Assembly (NCBI RefSeq): GCF_016863655.1
Contig: NZ_BOPH01000086.1
Span: forward strand, 1 to 64,000
Source of the DNA: Virgisporangium ochraceum
Lineage (GTDB): Bacteria; Actinomycetota; Actinomycetes; Mycobacteriales; Micromonosporaceae
Length of the DNA: 64,000 nt
Reading direction: 5' to 3'
A program made the translations under genes and the position numbers. The notes beneath the pieces were generated by a model. It was not told the origin of the DNA, did no database searches, and saw only the letters and a list, made by a program, of their open reading frames with translations. Shown here one piece after another: positions 26,334 through 34,682 of this stretch (positions are counted from its first letter, which is position 1; each line of letters opens with the position of its first letter).

Positions 26334-27157
26334 CCATGGTGCTGGAGGACTCGTTCCGGGCCCGGGCGCGCTGGGCCGTCGTCGACTGCTGGACCGTCGT
26401 CATACAGGAGCTCACGCACCTGGCCCGGCAACCGTCGACGTTCGCGTGGCAGCTCGGGTTCCCGATCGTCACCGTGCTGCTGTTCGTGTACGTGTTCGGC
26501 AGCGCCATGGACGTGTCCGGACAGGGCGCGGGCGCCGGCTACCTCGAGTACGCGATGCCCGGCATGTTCACGATGACGATGGCGTTCGGGTTCATGAACA
26601 CCGCGTTCGCGGTCGCCATGGCGAAGGAGCAGGGCTTCATCGACCGGTTCCGGTCGATGCCGATGGCGCCGTCGGCCGTGGTGACGGGACGCGGCGCCGC
26701 CGACATCCTGCACGCCACGGTCGACCTGATGATCCTGGCGGTCATCGCGGTCGTCCTGGGCTGGCGCCCCGGCGGTGACCCGGCGGCGACCCTCGGCGCG
26801 TTCGCGTTGCTGCTGTGGCTGCGGCTGGCGCTCATCTTCGTGGGCATCTGGATCGGGCTGCTGGTGAAGAACACCGAGGCGGCCGGCAACCTGTTCGCGC
26901 TCGCCTTCCCGTTCGGCATGATCTCGTCGGTGTTCACGCCGCCGGACCTCATGCCGGCCTGGCTCGGCGCGATCGCGGCGTGGAACCCGGTGTCGTCGAC
27001 CGCCGACGCGATCCGGGACCTGTTCGCGTCGCCGCCGGTCAGCAGCGGCTACTGGATCCAGGACCACGCGACGGTCGCGGCGGTCGTGTGGCCGGCGGTG
27101 ATCGTCGCGGTGTTCGTGCCGCTGGCGGTCCGCAGGTACCAGGCCCTCGGCCGCTGA
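26330..27157 (+). CDS. ABC-2 transporter permease (DrrB-type)
   Basis: A 275-aa membrane subunit with six helices: FAWQLGFPIVTVLLFVYVFG, MFTMTMAFGFMNTAF, LMILAVIAVVLGW, the long FALLLWLRLALIFVGIWIG, the ABC-2 motif NLFALAFPFGMISSVFTPP with MPAWLGAIAAWNPVS, and a final AAVVWPAVIVAVFVPL. This pattern is that of DrrB. It overlaps the ATPase gene by 4 bp. A short hairpin spans its stop codon. Confidence 0.93.
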
Positions 27158-27165
27158 CGCGGCCG
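27148..27165 (+). terminator. Short hairpin over the end of the ABC operon
   Basis: CGGCCGC, loop TGAC (containing the stop codon), GCGGCCG: a 7-bp stem with a possible outer GGCC/GGCC extension. Weak by itself; converging transcription from the PhyH gene ends 30 bp away. Confidence 0.45.
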
Positions 27166-27195
27166 GGGCCTACCACAAGCAGAAGGGCAGAAGGC

Positions 27196-27996
27196 TCAGC
27201 CGCCGGGCACCCGGCTCAGCGGCTGGGCCACCGCCGGGTCGAGACCCCTGACGATCGCGCGGGCGACCGGTGACGGGTCGGACCCGTCGATCGCGAACCC
27301 GTCGGCGACGTGCACCGCCGGCTGCGCCATCATCCGCGGGACCGTGCCCCGGTGCGGCCAGGTCGCCGTGTGGACGACGAACGGGTGGCACAGGAACACG
27401 TCGCCGGCCCGGCCGGTGGCGTGCACGACCTTCCGGCACATGACCGACGGCCGCACCCCGGTCAACGCCATCTCCGAGTTCATGCCGGTGTCTCCGGCGG
27501 GCGCCAACAGGCTCGGCAGCGCCAGGTGCGACCCGACCGCCAGCCGCGTCGGCGCGTCGTCGTCACCGACGTCGCTGAAGAGGAACAGGGCGAGGAGACC
27601 GCGTGCGCGCGAGAACACGTTGGCCCAGTACTCGCCGCCCACGTCGTAGCTGCCCTCGATGTGCCACCCGACGTCGCCCGGGAACTCCTCGGACGGGAAC
27701 CGCACCGGCACCGTGCCGCCGACCCCCCGCCGCGGGGACCAGCGGCCCGGCCCGACCAACGCGTCGTACGCGGCCCACAGCGCCGGCGCGGTGCCGGCCG
27801 CCTCGAACGGCCCGCCCTCCGGGCAGTCGACCCGGACCACCGGACGGGTCCACGTCGCCGGGTCACGCGTGACCCCGTGCGCTCCCAGCCGGTCCCACAG
27901 CACTTCACGACACGCGGCCGCGACCTCCGGCGCGAACGCACGACGGACGGCGACGTACCCGTCGCGCTCGAACTGCTCGATGTCCCCGTTGTCCAT
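27196..27996 (-). CDS. Phytanoyl-CoA dioxygenase (PhyH) family protein
   Basis: A 266-aa Fe(II)/2-oxoglutarate oxygenase-like protein. It starts MDNGDIEQFERDGYVAVRRA, the standard PhyH opening. Iron ligands are read as WHIEGSYD (His and an acidic residue, here HxE rather than HxD) and the distal His in CHPFVVHTATWPHRG, with Arg as the 2-oxoglutarate ligand near TVPRMM. Family members hydroxylate lipids, small metabolites or ectoine. ATG 27996 is chosen; GTG 28002 is equally possible. It is divergent from the GH16 gene and shares its promoter region with a LacI-type box. Confidence 0.85.
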   Translation of the reverse strand: MDNGDIEQFERDGYVAVRRAFAPEVAAACREVLWDRLGAHGVTRDPATWTRPVVRVDCPEGGPFEAAGTAPALWAAYDALVGPGRWSPRRGVGGTVPVRFPSEEFPGDVGWHIEGSYDVGGEYWANVFSRARGLLALFLFSDVGDDDAPTRLAVGSHLALPSLLAPAGDTGMNSEMALTGVRPSVMCRKVVHATGRAGDVFLCHPFVVHTATWPHRGTVPRMMAQPAVHVADGFAIDGSDPSPVARAIVRGLDPAVAQPLSRVPGG

Positions 27997-28034
27997 CGGC
28001 ACAGTCTGCTGGAGCCCGGGAACGGCCGCGACCC

Positions 28035-28076
28035 TGAGAGCGCTCTCTTGACCTGGTCTGTACCACTCCCTAAGGT
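28035..28076 (+). promoter_or_regulatory. LacI-type operator plus promoter of the GH16 gene
   Basis: TGAGAGCGCTCTCT (28035-28048) is a near-perfect dyad of the type bound by CebR/LacI sugar repressors in actinomycetes. It abuts a -35 TTGACC (28048-28053), 17 bp before a -10-like TAAGGT (28071-28076). Repressor binding would block this promoter. The similar dyad AGGAAAGCGCTTTCCT precedes the pectate lyase gene. Confidence 0.7.
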
Positions 28077-28135
28077 CGACACAGGTCTATCTACGGGTCG
28101 CCCGCCCGCGACCCGGGACCAGTGGGAGGTCATCC

Positions 28136-29371
28136 ATGAAGATGATGCGGAGCCTCAGAGTGGCGGCGGTCGCGGTGCTGCTCGCCGGAACGGCCGTCGC
28201 GGTGCACGCCGGCGGACCGGCGCAGGCCGCCATCGGCGGGCTCACGTGGTCCGACGAGTTCGACGGCGCGGCCGGGACCGCGCCGAACCAGAGCAGGTGG
28301 CGCTACGACATCGGCGGTGGCGGCTGGGGCAACAACGAACTGCAGTACTACACGTCGAGCACGAGCAACGCGGCGCTCAACGGCGCCGGGCAGCTGGTCA
28401 TCACCGCGCGGCGCGAGAACCCGGCCGGCTACGGCTGCTGGTACGGAAGCTGCCAGTACACGTCGGCGCGGCTGCTCACGTCGGCCACGTTCACCCAGAC
28501 GTACGGCCGGTTCGAGTCGCGGATGAAGATCCCGCGCGGGAACGGGATCTGGCCGGCGTTCTGGATGCTGGGCAACGACCTCGGCTCGGTCGGCTGGCCC
28601 GCCAGCGGCGAGATCGACATCATGGAGAACATCGGCCGCGAGCCGAACACGGTGCACGGCACCATCCACGGCCCCGGATACTCCGGCGCCGAGGGCATCG
28701 GCGGCGGGTACACGATCGGCAGCCCGTTCGCCGACGCCTTCCACACGTTCGCGGTCGAGTGGGGACCCGACTTCATCGCCTGGTTCGTCGACGGCGTCCA
28801 GTACCAGCGCCGCACCCCCGCCGACCTCGGCGGCGACCGGTGGGTCTTCAACCACCCGTTCTTCATGATCATGAACGTCGCCGTGGGCGGCAACTGGCCG
28901 GGCAGCCCCGACGCGTCCACGTCGTTCCCGCAGCAGATGGTCGTCGACTACGTCCGGGTGTACGGCTGGACCTCCGACCCCGGCGGCGGCACCGGATCGA
29001 TCGTCGGCGCCGGCAGCAACCGGTGCATCGACATCCCGTCGGCGAACCCGGTCGACGGAGCGCGCCTGCAGTTGTGGGACTGCAACGGGACCGGCGCGCA
29101 GCGCTGGACGTTCAACGCCGACGGCTCGGTGACCGCCCTCGGCAAGTGCATGGACGTGTCCGGCGGCTCCACCGCCAACGGCGCGGCGATCCAGCTGTGG
29201 ACGTGCAACGGCACCGGCGCGCAGAAGTTCACCCTCAGCGGCGCCGGCGACCTGGTGAACATCCAGGCGAACAAGTGCGTCGACGTCGCCAACGTGGCCA
29301 CCGCCAACGGGTCGCCGCTGCACCTGTGGGAGTGCACCGGCGCCAGCAACCAGAAGTGGCGCCGGGCATAG
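28136..29371 (+). CDS. Secreted GH16 beta-1,3-glucanase with ricin-type lectin domain (CBM13)
   Basis: A 411-aa extracellular enzyme. Signal peptide 1-32 (VAAVAVLLAGTAVAV, cleavage near AQA-A). The GH16 domain (about 33-285) has the catalytic motif GEIDIMENIG, with the first Glu as nucleophile and the second as acid/base, and WPAFWMLG. A Gly-rich linker (DPGGGTGS) leads to a beta-trefoil lectin (about 290-411) with repeats CIDIPSANPVDGARLQLWDC, CMDVSGG...LWTC and CVDVANV...LWEC. It degrades laminarin-type beta-glucans. GGGAGG lies 7 nt before ATG. A LacI-type box and a matching promoter lie upstream; a strong terminator follows. Confidence 0.95.
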   Translation: MKMMRSLRVAAVAVLLAGTAVAVHAGGPAQAAIGGLTWSDEFDGAAGTAPNQSRWRYDIGGGGWGNNELQYYTSSTSNAALNGAGQLVITARRENPAGYGCWYGSCQYTSARLLTSATFTQTYGRFESRMKIPRGNGIWPAFWMLGNDLGSVGWPASGEIDIMENIGREPNTVHGTIHGPGYSGAEGIGGGYTIGSPFADAFHTFAVEWGPDFIAWFVDGVQYQRRTPADLGGDRWVFNHPFFMIMNVAVGGNWPGSPDASTSFPQQMVVDYVRVYGWTSDPGGGTGSIVGAGSNRCIDIPSANPVDGARLQLWDCNGTGAQRWTFNADGSVTALGKCMDVSGGSTANGAAIQLWTCNGTGAQKFTLSGAGDLVNIQANKCVDVANVATANGSPLHLWECTGASNQKWRRA

Positions 29372-29379
29372 GTTCTCCG

Positions 29380-29407
29380 GGGGTGGCGACGCACGCGTCG
29401 CCACCCC
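29380..29407. terminator. Bidirectional hairpin terminator
   Basis: Perfect 12-bp stem GGGGTGGCGACG / CGTCGCCACCCC with a 4-nt loop, exactly between the GH16 stop and the stop of the convergent membrane-protein gene. Confidence 0.85.
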
Positions 29408-29408
29408 G

Positions 29409-30275
29409 TCACCGGCGGCGGTAGTCGTCCTCCGCGCCCTGGGAGGTCACGCGCATGGCGTCGCCGGAGCACGTGTAGCTGTCGGAGTCGGCCGCCACGG
29501 CGATCCGCTCGTTCGATACGATGCGGCCCGACCGGAAGACCACCTCACGGGCGTCGCTCTGCACCTCGGTGTAGGTCAACGTGCCGTTGGCGGTGGAGTA
29601 CCGGAAGGTGACCTTGCCGATGTACATCACCTCCGAGGTCACCCCGCCGTACTTGCCCTTGAGCGTCACCCCGCTGCCGTAGTCGGCCTCGCCCGTGCCG
29701 TCGGCCCGCAGCCGCAGCACCTCGCCCTTGTCGGTGGTGAGCGCGATCCCGTTCTCCTCGTTCGTGTACGCCGCCTTGACGTTCTGCCACTCGCCGACCA
29801 CGCAGGTGTCGACGGCGCCCGCCGCCGAGGGTGGCGCGGAGGGTGGCGCGGAGGCGCCGGCCGCCGTGGCCGGGCTGCCGTCGCCGGCGCCGCGCTCGCC
29901 GGTGAGCAGGTAGACGATCGTCACCGCGCCGGCGACCACGGTCATCACCATCACGGTGACCATGAGCAGCGGTGCCAGCGACCGGCGCGGCGCCACGGCC
30001 GGCCCGTACGCCGGCAATGGTGCGTACGAGGGCGGCGTGTAGGCCGACGGCGGCGTGTACGCCTCGGCCGGCAGGAACGACGGCCCGAGGGGCGCCGGCG
30101 GCGGGCCGATCGCACCCTGCGGCGGGCCGGCCGCGCCCGGTGGTGGGCTGGCCTGGCCCGGTGGTGGGCCGGTCAGCGGCGGGGACGGGGGCGCGTCCGG
30201 TCCGTGGCCGGAGGGGTGCACCCGGATCGTCTCGCCCGCCTCGTCGTCGGGGTGGAGGGCCGGCCAGCCGCTCAT
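29409..30275 (-). CDS. Membrane-anchored protein with Pro-rich N-terminus and lipocalin-like C-terminal domain
   Basis: A 288-aa protein. Residues 1-105 are Pro/Gly-rich and cytoplasmic (PPGQASPPPGAAGPPQG), residues about 107-128 form one helix (LLMVTVMVMTVVAGAVTIVYLL), and the outer part (about 155-288) is a small beta domain starting CVVGEWQNV, with strands GVTLKGKYGG and KVTFRYSTANGTLTY and a second Cys in SYTCSGDAM. The domain is shared with the gene upstream (CVVGDW..., EYTCGGDAL), so the two are paralogues. Its ATG overlaps the upstream stop (ATGA), so they are co-expressed. No function is assigned; the fold suggests ligand binding outside the membrane. Confidence 0.72.
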   Translation of the reverse strand: MSGWPALHPDDEAGETIRVHPSGHGPDAPPSPPLTGPPPGQASPPPGAAGPPQGAIGPPPAPLGPSFLPAEAYTPPSAYTPPSYAPLPAYGPAVAPRRSLAPLLMVTVMVMTVVAGAVTIVYLLTGERGAGDGSPATAAGASAPPSAPPSAAGAVDTCVVGEWQNVKAAYTNEENGIALTTDKGEVLRLRADGTGEADYGSGVTLKGKYGGVTSEVMYIGKVTFRYSTANGTLTYTEVQSDAREVVFRSGRIVSNERIAVAADSDSYTCSGDAMRVTSQGAEDDYRRR

Positions 30276-31126
30276 TTGCGCCCCATCCGCAGGTCGAAGC
30301 CGCCGAACTTCAGGCGCAGCGCGTCGCCGCCGCAGGTGTACTCGGCCACCTGGAGGTTGAACCCCGTCTTGATGTTCACGGGGGCCTTCTTGCCCTGGCT
30401 CAGCACCTCACGCACGTCGTTCTGCACGTTCTGGAACGAGAAGGACTGCCCCACCGTGCGGTACCCGAACGTGACGCGACCGGAGATGAGGTCCTCGCTC
30501 TGGACGCCCTCGTACGTGCCCGTCAACGTGATGCCGCTCCCGAAGTCCCACGTTCCGGTGCCCTCGGCCCGCAACTGGAAGATGCCACCGGCGTCGGTGG
30601 AGAGGTCGAAGTGCTCGGCCCTGCCCGTCAGCGACGTGACCGCCCAGTCGCCCACCACGCACCGGTCGACCACCGCGCCGGGCGACGCCGACGCCGCCGC
30701 GGGCACGACGGTCGCCGGCGCGCTCCGCGCGGCACCGGCCTCGGGAGCGTCGCCGCGGTCGCTGGTGCGGATGAGCACCACACTGACCGACCCGATCACG
30801 AGTACGGCGACCATCACGGTGAGGAGGAACAGCGGCGTGTGGACCGGGCCGCGCGCGGGCCGCGCGCTCTCCTCGACGGGCGGCGCGGCCGCCGGGCTCA
30901 CCGGGTGGTACGCGGCGGCCGGGCTCACCGGCTCCCCCGGATACGACCCGACCCCGCCCGCATAGCCGTTCACGGCAGCATGTCCGGGCTCCACGTGCGG
31001 TTCCGGCTCGACGTACGGCGCCGGCTCGACGACCGCGTACGACCGGGTGCCGCGGTACCGCCCGCACCCCGTGCAGCAGCCCCCGGCATCCACCTCGGCG
31101 GCTCCGCACCACTGACACGCCTGCAT
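30272..31126 (-). CDS. Zinc-ribbon, single-helix membrane protein with the same outer beta domain
   Basis: A 284-aa paralogue of the downstream protein. The N-terminus is a zinc ribbon with two Cys pairs (CQWCG and CTGCG), followed by a Pro/Val/Glu-rich stretch, one membrane helix (FLLTVMVAVLVIGSVSVVLI, about 102-121) and the beta domain CVVGDWAVTSL to EYTCGGDALRL. ATG 31126 follows GGGAGGGC and is preferred to an upstream in-frame start. First gene of the two-gene operon. A ribbon inside and a beta domain outside suggest a structural or sensory role; this is inference. Confidence 0.72.
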   Translation of the reverse strand: MQACQWCGAAEVDAGGCCTGCGRYRGTRSYAVVEPAPYVEPEPHVEPGHAAVNGYAGGVGSYPGEPVSPAAAYHPVSPAAAPPVEESARPARGPVHTPLFLLTVMVAVLVIGSVSVVLIRTSDRGDAPEAGAARSAPATVVPAAASASPGAVVDRCVVGDWAVTSLTGRAEHFDLSTDAGGIFQLRAEGTGTWDFGSGITLTGTYEGVQSEDLISGRVTFGYRTVGQSFSFQNVQNDVREVLSQGKKAPVNIKTGFNLQVAEYTCGGDALRLKFGGFDLRMGRK

Positions 31127-31363
31127 GCGCCCTCCCTGCACCGTCAGGCCCGAGACGGTAGGAGGCGCGCTCCACGGGTCCCATCGAATTGCACTGATGG
31201 AACGGGACCGGCGCCGACCGGGCCGCGCACGACGGAACCCCTGCTGGGTAACGCTGTGGGCGGCCCCGCCCGGTCGGCGGATCAGCGAGCCGGTGCGGGA
31301 ACAGGGGTTCCGGGGCAGTCGGTCATCGGACAGGCTCGAACCCCCGGCGGTCGGGCCGCGCGG

Positions 31364-32968
31364 TCAGAGGCCGAGCTCGCGGGCGCTCACCTCGCGCATC
31401 TCGACCTTGCGGATCTTGCCGGTGACGGTCATCGGGAAGCCGTCGACGATCATCACGTAGCGCGGGATCTTGTAGTGGGCGAGCCGGCCCTGCGTGAACT
31501 CCCGCACGGCCGCGACGTCGAGCGGCGGGGCGCCGGCCCTCATCTTGATCCAGGCGCACAGCTCCTCGCCGTACTTCTCGTCGGGGACGCCGATCACCTG
31601 GACGTCCTCGATGTCGGGGTGCGTGTAGAGGAACTCCTCGATCTCGCGCGGGTAGATGTTCTCGCCGCCGCGGATCACCATGTCCTTGATCCGACCGACG
31701 ATGTTGCAGTAGCCGTCGTCGCGCATCACCGCCAGGTCGCCGGTGTGCATCCAGCCGTCGGCGTCGACCGCCTCCGCGGTGCGTTCCTCGTCGTTCCAGT
31801 AACCCAGCATCACCGAGTAGCCGCGCGTGCAGAACTCGCCGGGCTGCCCGCGCACGACGGTCGCGCCGCTCACCGGGTCCACTATCTTGATCTCCACGTG
31901 CGGCGCCGCGCGTCCGATGGTCTCGGTGCGGCGCTCGAGGTCGTCGTCGACGCGCGTCTGGCACGAGACCGGTGAGGTCTCGGTCATCCCGTAGGCGATC
32001 GACACCTCGGCCATGTGCATGTCGTTGACGCAGCGCTTCATCACCTCGACCGGGCACAGCGCGCCGGCCATGATGCCGGTGCGCAGCGACGACAGATCGA
32101 AGGATGCGAAGTCCTCGTGGTTCTGCATCGCGATGAACATCGTCGGGACGCCGTACACGGCCGTGCAGCGCTCCTCCTGCACCGCGCGGAGGGTGGCGCC
32201 GGGGTCGAACCCGGGAGCCGGGATCACCATCGTGGAGCCGTGCGTGACGCAGCCGAGGTTGGCCATCACCATGCCGAAGCAGTGGTAGAACGGCACCGGG
32301 ATGCACAGCCGGTCGTGTTCGGTGAAGCTGATCAGCTCGGTGACGAAGTAGCCGTTGTTGAGGATGTTGCGGTGCGACAGCGTCGCGCCCTTGGGGAACC
32401 CGGTGGTGCCCGACGTGTACTGGATGTTGATCGCGTCGTCGGGTGCCAGCCCTTCCGGGAGGGCGTGGCCGCGGCCGGCCTCGACCAGGTCGGCCCAGTC
32501 CTCCGTGTCGATGTACACGACGCGTTCGAGTGTGGGGCACTCGGCGCGGGTCTGCTCGACCATGCCGCGGTAGTCGCTGGTCTTGAAGCCGCTCGCGGCG
32601 AGCAGCAGCCGCAGCCCCGACTGGTTGGCCACGTACGCGAACTCGTGCGTGCGGTACGCGGGGTTGATGTTCACCAGGATCGCGCCGGCCTTCGCGGCGG
32701 CGAACTGCGCGATCGTCCACTCGGCGCGGTTCGGTGCCCAGATGCCCACCCGGTCGCCGACCCCGATGCCGTACCCGACAAGCCCTCTCGCCACGTCGTC
32801 GACCGCCGCGTCGAACTCGCGCCAGGTCCAGCGGCGGCCGCTGGCGACCTCGACGAGCGCCTCGCGGTCAGGGAAGGCGGCCACCGTGCGCTCGAGGTTG
32901 GCGCCGATGGTCTCGTCGAGCAGCGGCTGGGTGGTCTCACCCCGCGCCTCGGACAGCACTCCGGTCAT
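31364..32968 (-). CDS. Acyl-CoA synthetase (AMP-binding, medium/long-chain fatty acid-CoA ligase)
   Basis: A 534-aa ANL-superfamily ligase. P-loop YTSGTTGFPKGATLSH, A5 motif AYGMTETSP, A7 WMHTGDLAV, A8 GRIKDMVIRGGENIYPREIE and the catalytic Lys near the end in MTVTGKIRKVEM. It activates a carboxylic acid with ATP and joins it to CoA; the closest type is the actinomycete FadD35/AcsA-like fatty-acyl-CoA synthase. ATG 32968 gives the normal family length. It is divergent from the isochorismatase-like gene; direct repeats lie between them. Confidence 0.94.
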   Translation of the reverse strand: MTGVLSEARGETTQPLLDETIGANLERTVAAFPDREALVEVASGRRWTWREFDAAVDDVARGLVGYGIGVGDRVGIWAPNRAEWTIAQFAAAKAGAILVNINPAYRTHEFAYVANQSGLRLLLAASGFKTSDYRGMVEQTRAECPTLERVVYIDTEDWADLVEAGRGHALPEGLAPDDAINIQYTSGTTGFPKGATLSHRNILNNGYFVTELISFTEHDRLCIPVPFYHCFGMVMANLGCVTHGSTMVIPAPGFDPGATLRAVQEERCTAVYGVPTMFIAMQNHEDFASFDLSSLRTGIMAGALCPVEVMKRCVNDMHMAEVSIAYGMTETSPVSCQTRVDDDLERRTETIGRAAPHVEIKIVDPVSGATVVRGQPGEFCTRGYSVMLGYWNDEERTAEAVDADGWMHTGDLAVMRDDGYCNIVGRIKDMVIRGGENIYPREIEEFLYTHPDIEDVQVIGVPDEKYGEELCAWIKMRAGAPPLDVAAVREFTQGRLAHYKIPRYVMIVDGFPMTVTGKIRKVEMREVSARELGL

Positions 32969-33010
32969 GACGGTCAGGCTACGCCTGGGCGGCGGATCTT
33001 CCGATAGCTT

Positions 33011-33042
33011 GACCGGATCGGTCCGGTCCCGGACCGGATCGG
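33011..33042. promoter_or_regulatory. Direct 11-bp repeats in the ligase/isochorismatase divergent promoter
   Basis: GACCGGATCGG occurs at 33011-33021 and 33032-33042, centres 21 bp (two helical turns) apart, with GGTCCGGTCC between them in reverse sense. A plausible operator for the divergent genes; no factor is identified. Confidence 0.45.
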
Positions 33043-33080
33043 GTCTGGCCGCCGCGTGTCGCCGGTGCTGGGATCGGCTT

Positions 33081-33662
33081 ATGACCAAAGCGCTTCTCGT
33101 GATCGACGTGCAGGAGTCCTTCCGGCAGCGGGAGTCCTGGCAGGCTGTCTCGAATCCCGATATCGTGCACGACGTGGCCGAGCTCGTCGCGGCGGCCCGG
33201 CGCGCCGGCGACCGGGTCGTCTGGATCCTGCACAGCGAACCGGGCACCGGTACCGTGTTCGACCCCGAGAACGGGTTCATCACCCTCATGGACGGCCTCA
33301 CCGTCGACGACGGCGAAACCGTGCTCACCAAGACGTCCCGCAACGCCTTCACGACCACCAACCTGCAGCAGTTGCTCACCGGGGCCGGCATCCGCGAGCT
33401 GGTCGTGTGCGGCATCCAGACCGAGCAGTGCTGCGAGACCACCGCCCGGGTGGCCGCCGACCTCGGGTACGCCGTCGAGTTCGTCACCGAGGCGACCGCG
33501 ACGTTCCCGATCCCGCACCCCGACGCGCCGGCCGGCCGCCCGTACGCCGAGGTGCTCGCCGACCCGCGCACGCTCGGCGTCGACGACGTCATCGCCCGCA
33601 CCGAGTACGCGCTGGCGCACCGTTTCGCCACCCTGCGCACGGTGAAAGAGCTGGCGTCATGA
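33081..33662 (+). CDS. Isochorismatase-family cysteine hydrolase
   Basis: A 193-aa hydrolase with the catalytic triad of the family: Asp in ALLVIDVQESF, Lys in VLTKTSRNAF and Cys in VCGIQTEQCCETTARVAADLG. Members hydrolyse isochorismate, nicotinamide or other amides. ATG 33081 begins MTKALLVIDVQ. The AraC/DJ-1 regulator follows, separated by a hairpin over the stop codon; such pairs are frequent and the regulator may act on this gene. Confidence 0.9.
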   Translation: MTKALLVIDVQESFRQRESWQAVSNPDIVHDVAELVAAARRAGDRVVWILHSEPGTGTVFDPENGFITLMDGLTVDDGETVLTKTSRNAFTTTNLQQLLTGAGIRELVVCGIQTEQCCETTARVAADLGYAVEFVTEATATFPIPHPDAPAGRPYAEVLADPRTLGVDDVIARTEYALAHRFATLRTVKELAS

Positions 33663-33694
33663 CCGCCGGAGCGGAGCGTAGGCGGTCATGACGC
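33654..33694 (+). terminator. 14-bp-stem hairpin over the isochorismatase stop
   Basis: GCGTCATGACCGCC and GGCGGTCATGACGC pair perfectly around a 13-nt loop. The left arm contains the stop codon; the right arm lies 26 bp before the regulator start. It can act as terminator or as operator for the regulator. Confidence 0.65.
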
Positions 33695-33719
33695 GGTCTT
33701 GTGCGGGAGTTCGAAGGTA

Positions 33720-34625
33720 GTGACGCTCGTCGTGTTCCTCCTCGTGCCGCGGCTGCACCTGCTCGACCTGGCCGGGCCGGCGCAGGCGTTCTCCACCGCC
33801 GCCGACCTCGGCCACGGGTACGAGCTGCGGTACGTCGCCGAGCATGAGGAGGTGCCGACGGCACAGGGAGTCCCGCTGCGGGCGTCGGTGCAGTGGCCGG
33901 CGCTCACGGCCGACGACCTGGTGATCGTCCCGGGGTGGCGGGGCCGGTTCGCCGCGCACGCGCGGCTGTCGAAGGCGACGCGGGCCGCGCTGGTCGCCCA
34001 CCACGCATCCGGCGGCACGGTCGCCAGCGTCTGCGCGGGTGCGTACGCGCTCGCCCAGGCCGGCCTGCTCGACGGGCGTCGCAGCACCACCCACCACGCC
34101 CTCCAGGACGAGCTGGCCGCCCGGTACCCGGCCACGCGGGTCCAGCGCGACGTGCTCTACGTGGTCGACGACCGGGTCGTCACCTCCGCCGGCATCGCCA
34201 GCGGCATCGACCTCGCGCTGCACCTGATCGCGGTGCGGCACGGCGCCGCCGACGCGGCGAAGGTGGCGCGGGAGATGGTCGTGTACGCGCGGCGCAACGG
34301 CGACGAGCCGCAGCGCAGCGCGATGCTGCGCCACCGCGGCCACCTCAGCGACACGGTGCACCGCGCGCAGGACCTCATCGACGCCCGGTTCGCCGACCGG
34401 CTGCCGCTGGCCGAGATCGCCGCGGCGTGCGACGTCAGCCCGCGCACGCTCACCCGGCTGTTCAGCGCCGCAACCGGCATGACGCCGCTGCGGTACCAGC
34501 AGACGCTGCGGCTGGAGCGGGCGGAGAACCTCATCGCGCACGGGTCCACTGTGGACGCCGCCGCCCGGTCCACCGGCTTCGACGACGCGCGGATGCTGCG
34601 CCGGTTGCGGTCACGCTTGCCTTAG
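33720..34625 (+). CDS. GlxA-type transcriptional regulator (DJ-1/PfpI domain plus AraC helix-turn-helix)
   Basis: A 301-aa regulator. Residues 1 to about 175 form a DJ-1/PfpI-like domain (LLVPRLHLLDLAGPAQAF, SVCAGAYALAQAGLLDGRR with the elbow Cys, TSAGIASGIDLALHL). The C-terminal AraC domain has two helix-turn-helices, LPLAEIAAACDVSPRTLTRLF and VDAAARSTGFDDARMLRRL; the second is followed by a very short tail, so the domain ends earlier than usual. GTG 33720 is preceded by GAAGG. It is a typical activator of a nearby catabolic gene; the isochorismatase-like gene is the best candidate. Confidence 0.9.
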   Translation: MTLVVFLLVPRLHLLDLAGPAQAFSTAADLGHGYELRYVAEHEEVPTAQGVPLRASVQWPALTADDLVIVPGWRGRFAAHARLSKATRAALVAHHASGGTVASVCAGAYALAQAGLLDGRRSTTHHALQDELAARYPATRVQRDVLYVVDDRVVTSAGIASGIDLALHLIAVRHGAADAAKVAREMVVYARRNGDEPQRSAMLRHRGHLSDTVHRAQDLIDARFADRLPLAEIAAACDVSPRTLTRLFSAATGMTPLRYQQTLRLERAENLIAHGSTVDAAARSTGFDDARMLRRLRSRLP

Positions 34626-34682
34626 AGCGCACTCCAACTCGTAGCCTCCGACGAACGCTTCGATCGACGACGGAGGGCATTC

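Noticed and set aside
31320..31350. tRNA-like GGCTCGAACCCCC on the plus strand
   Set aside because: No T-stem complement, acceptor stem or anticodon arm can be formed around it.
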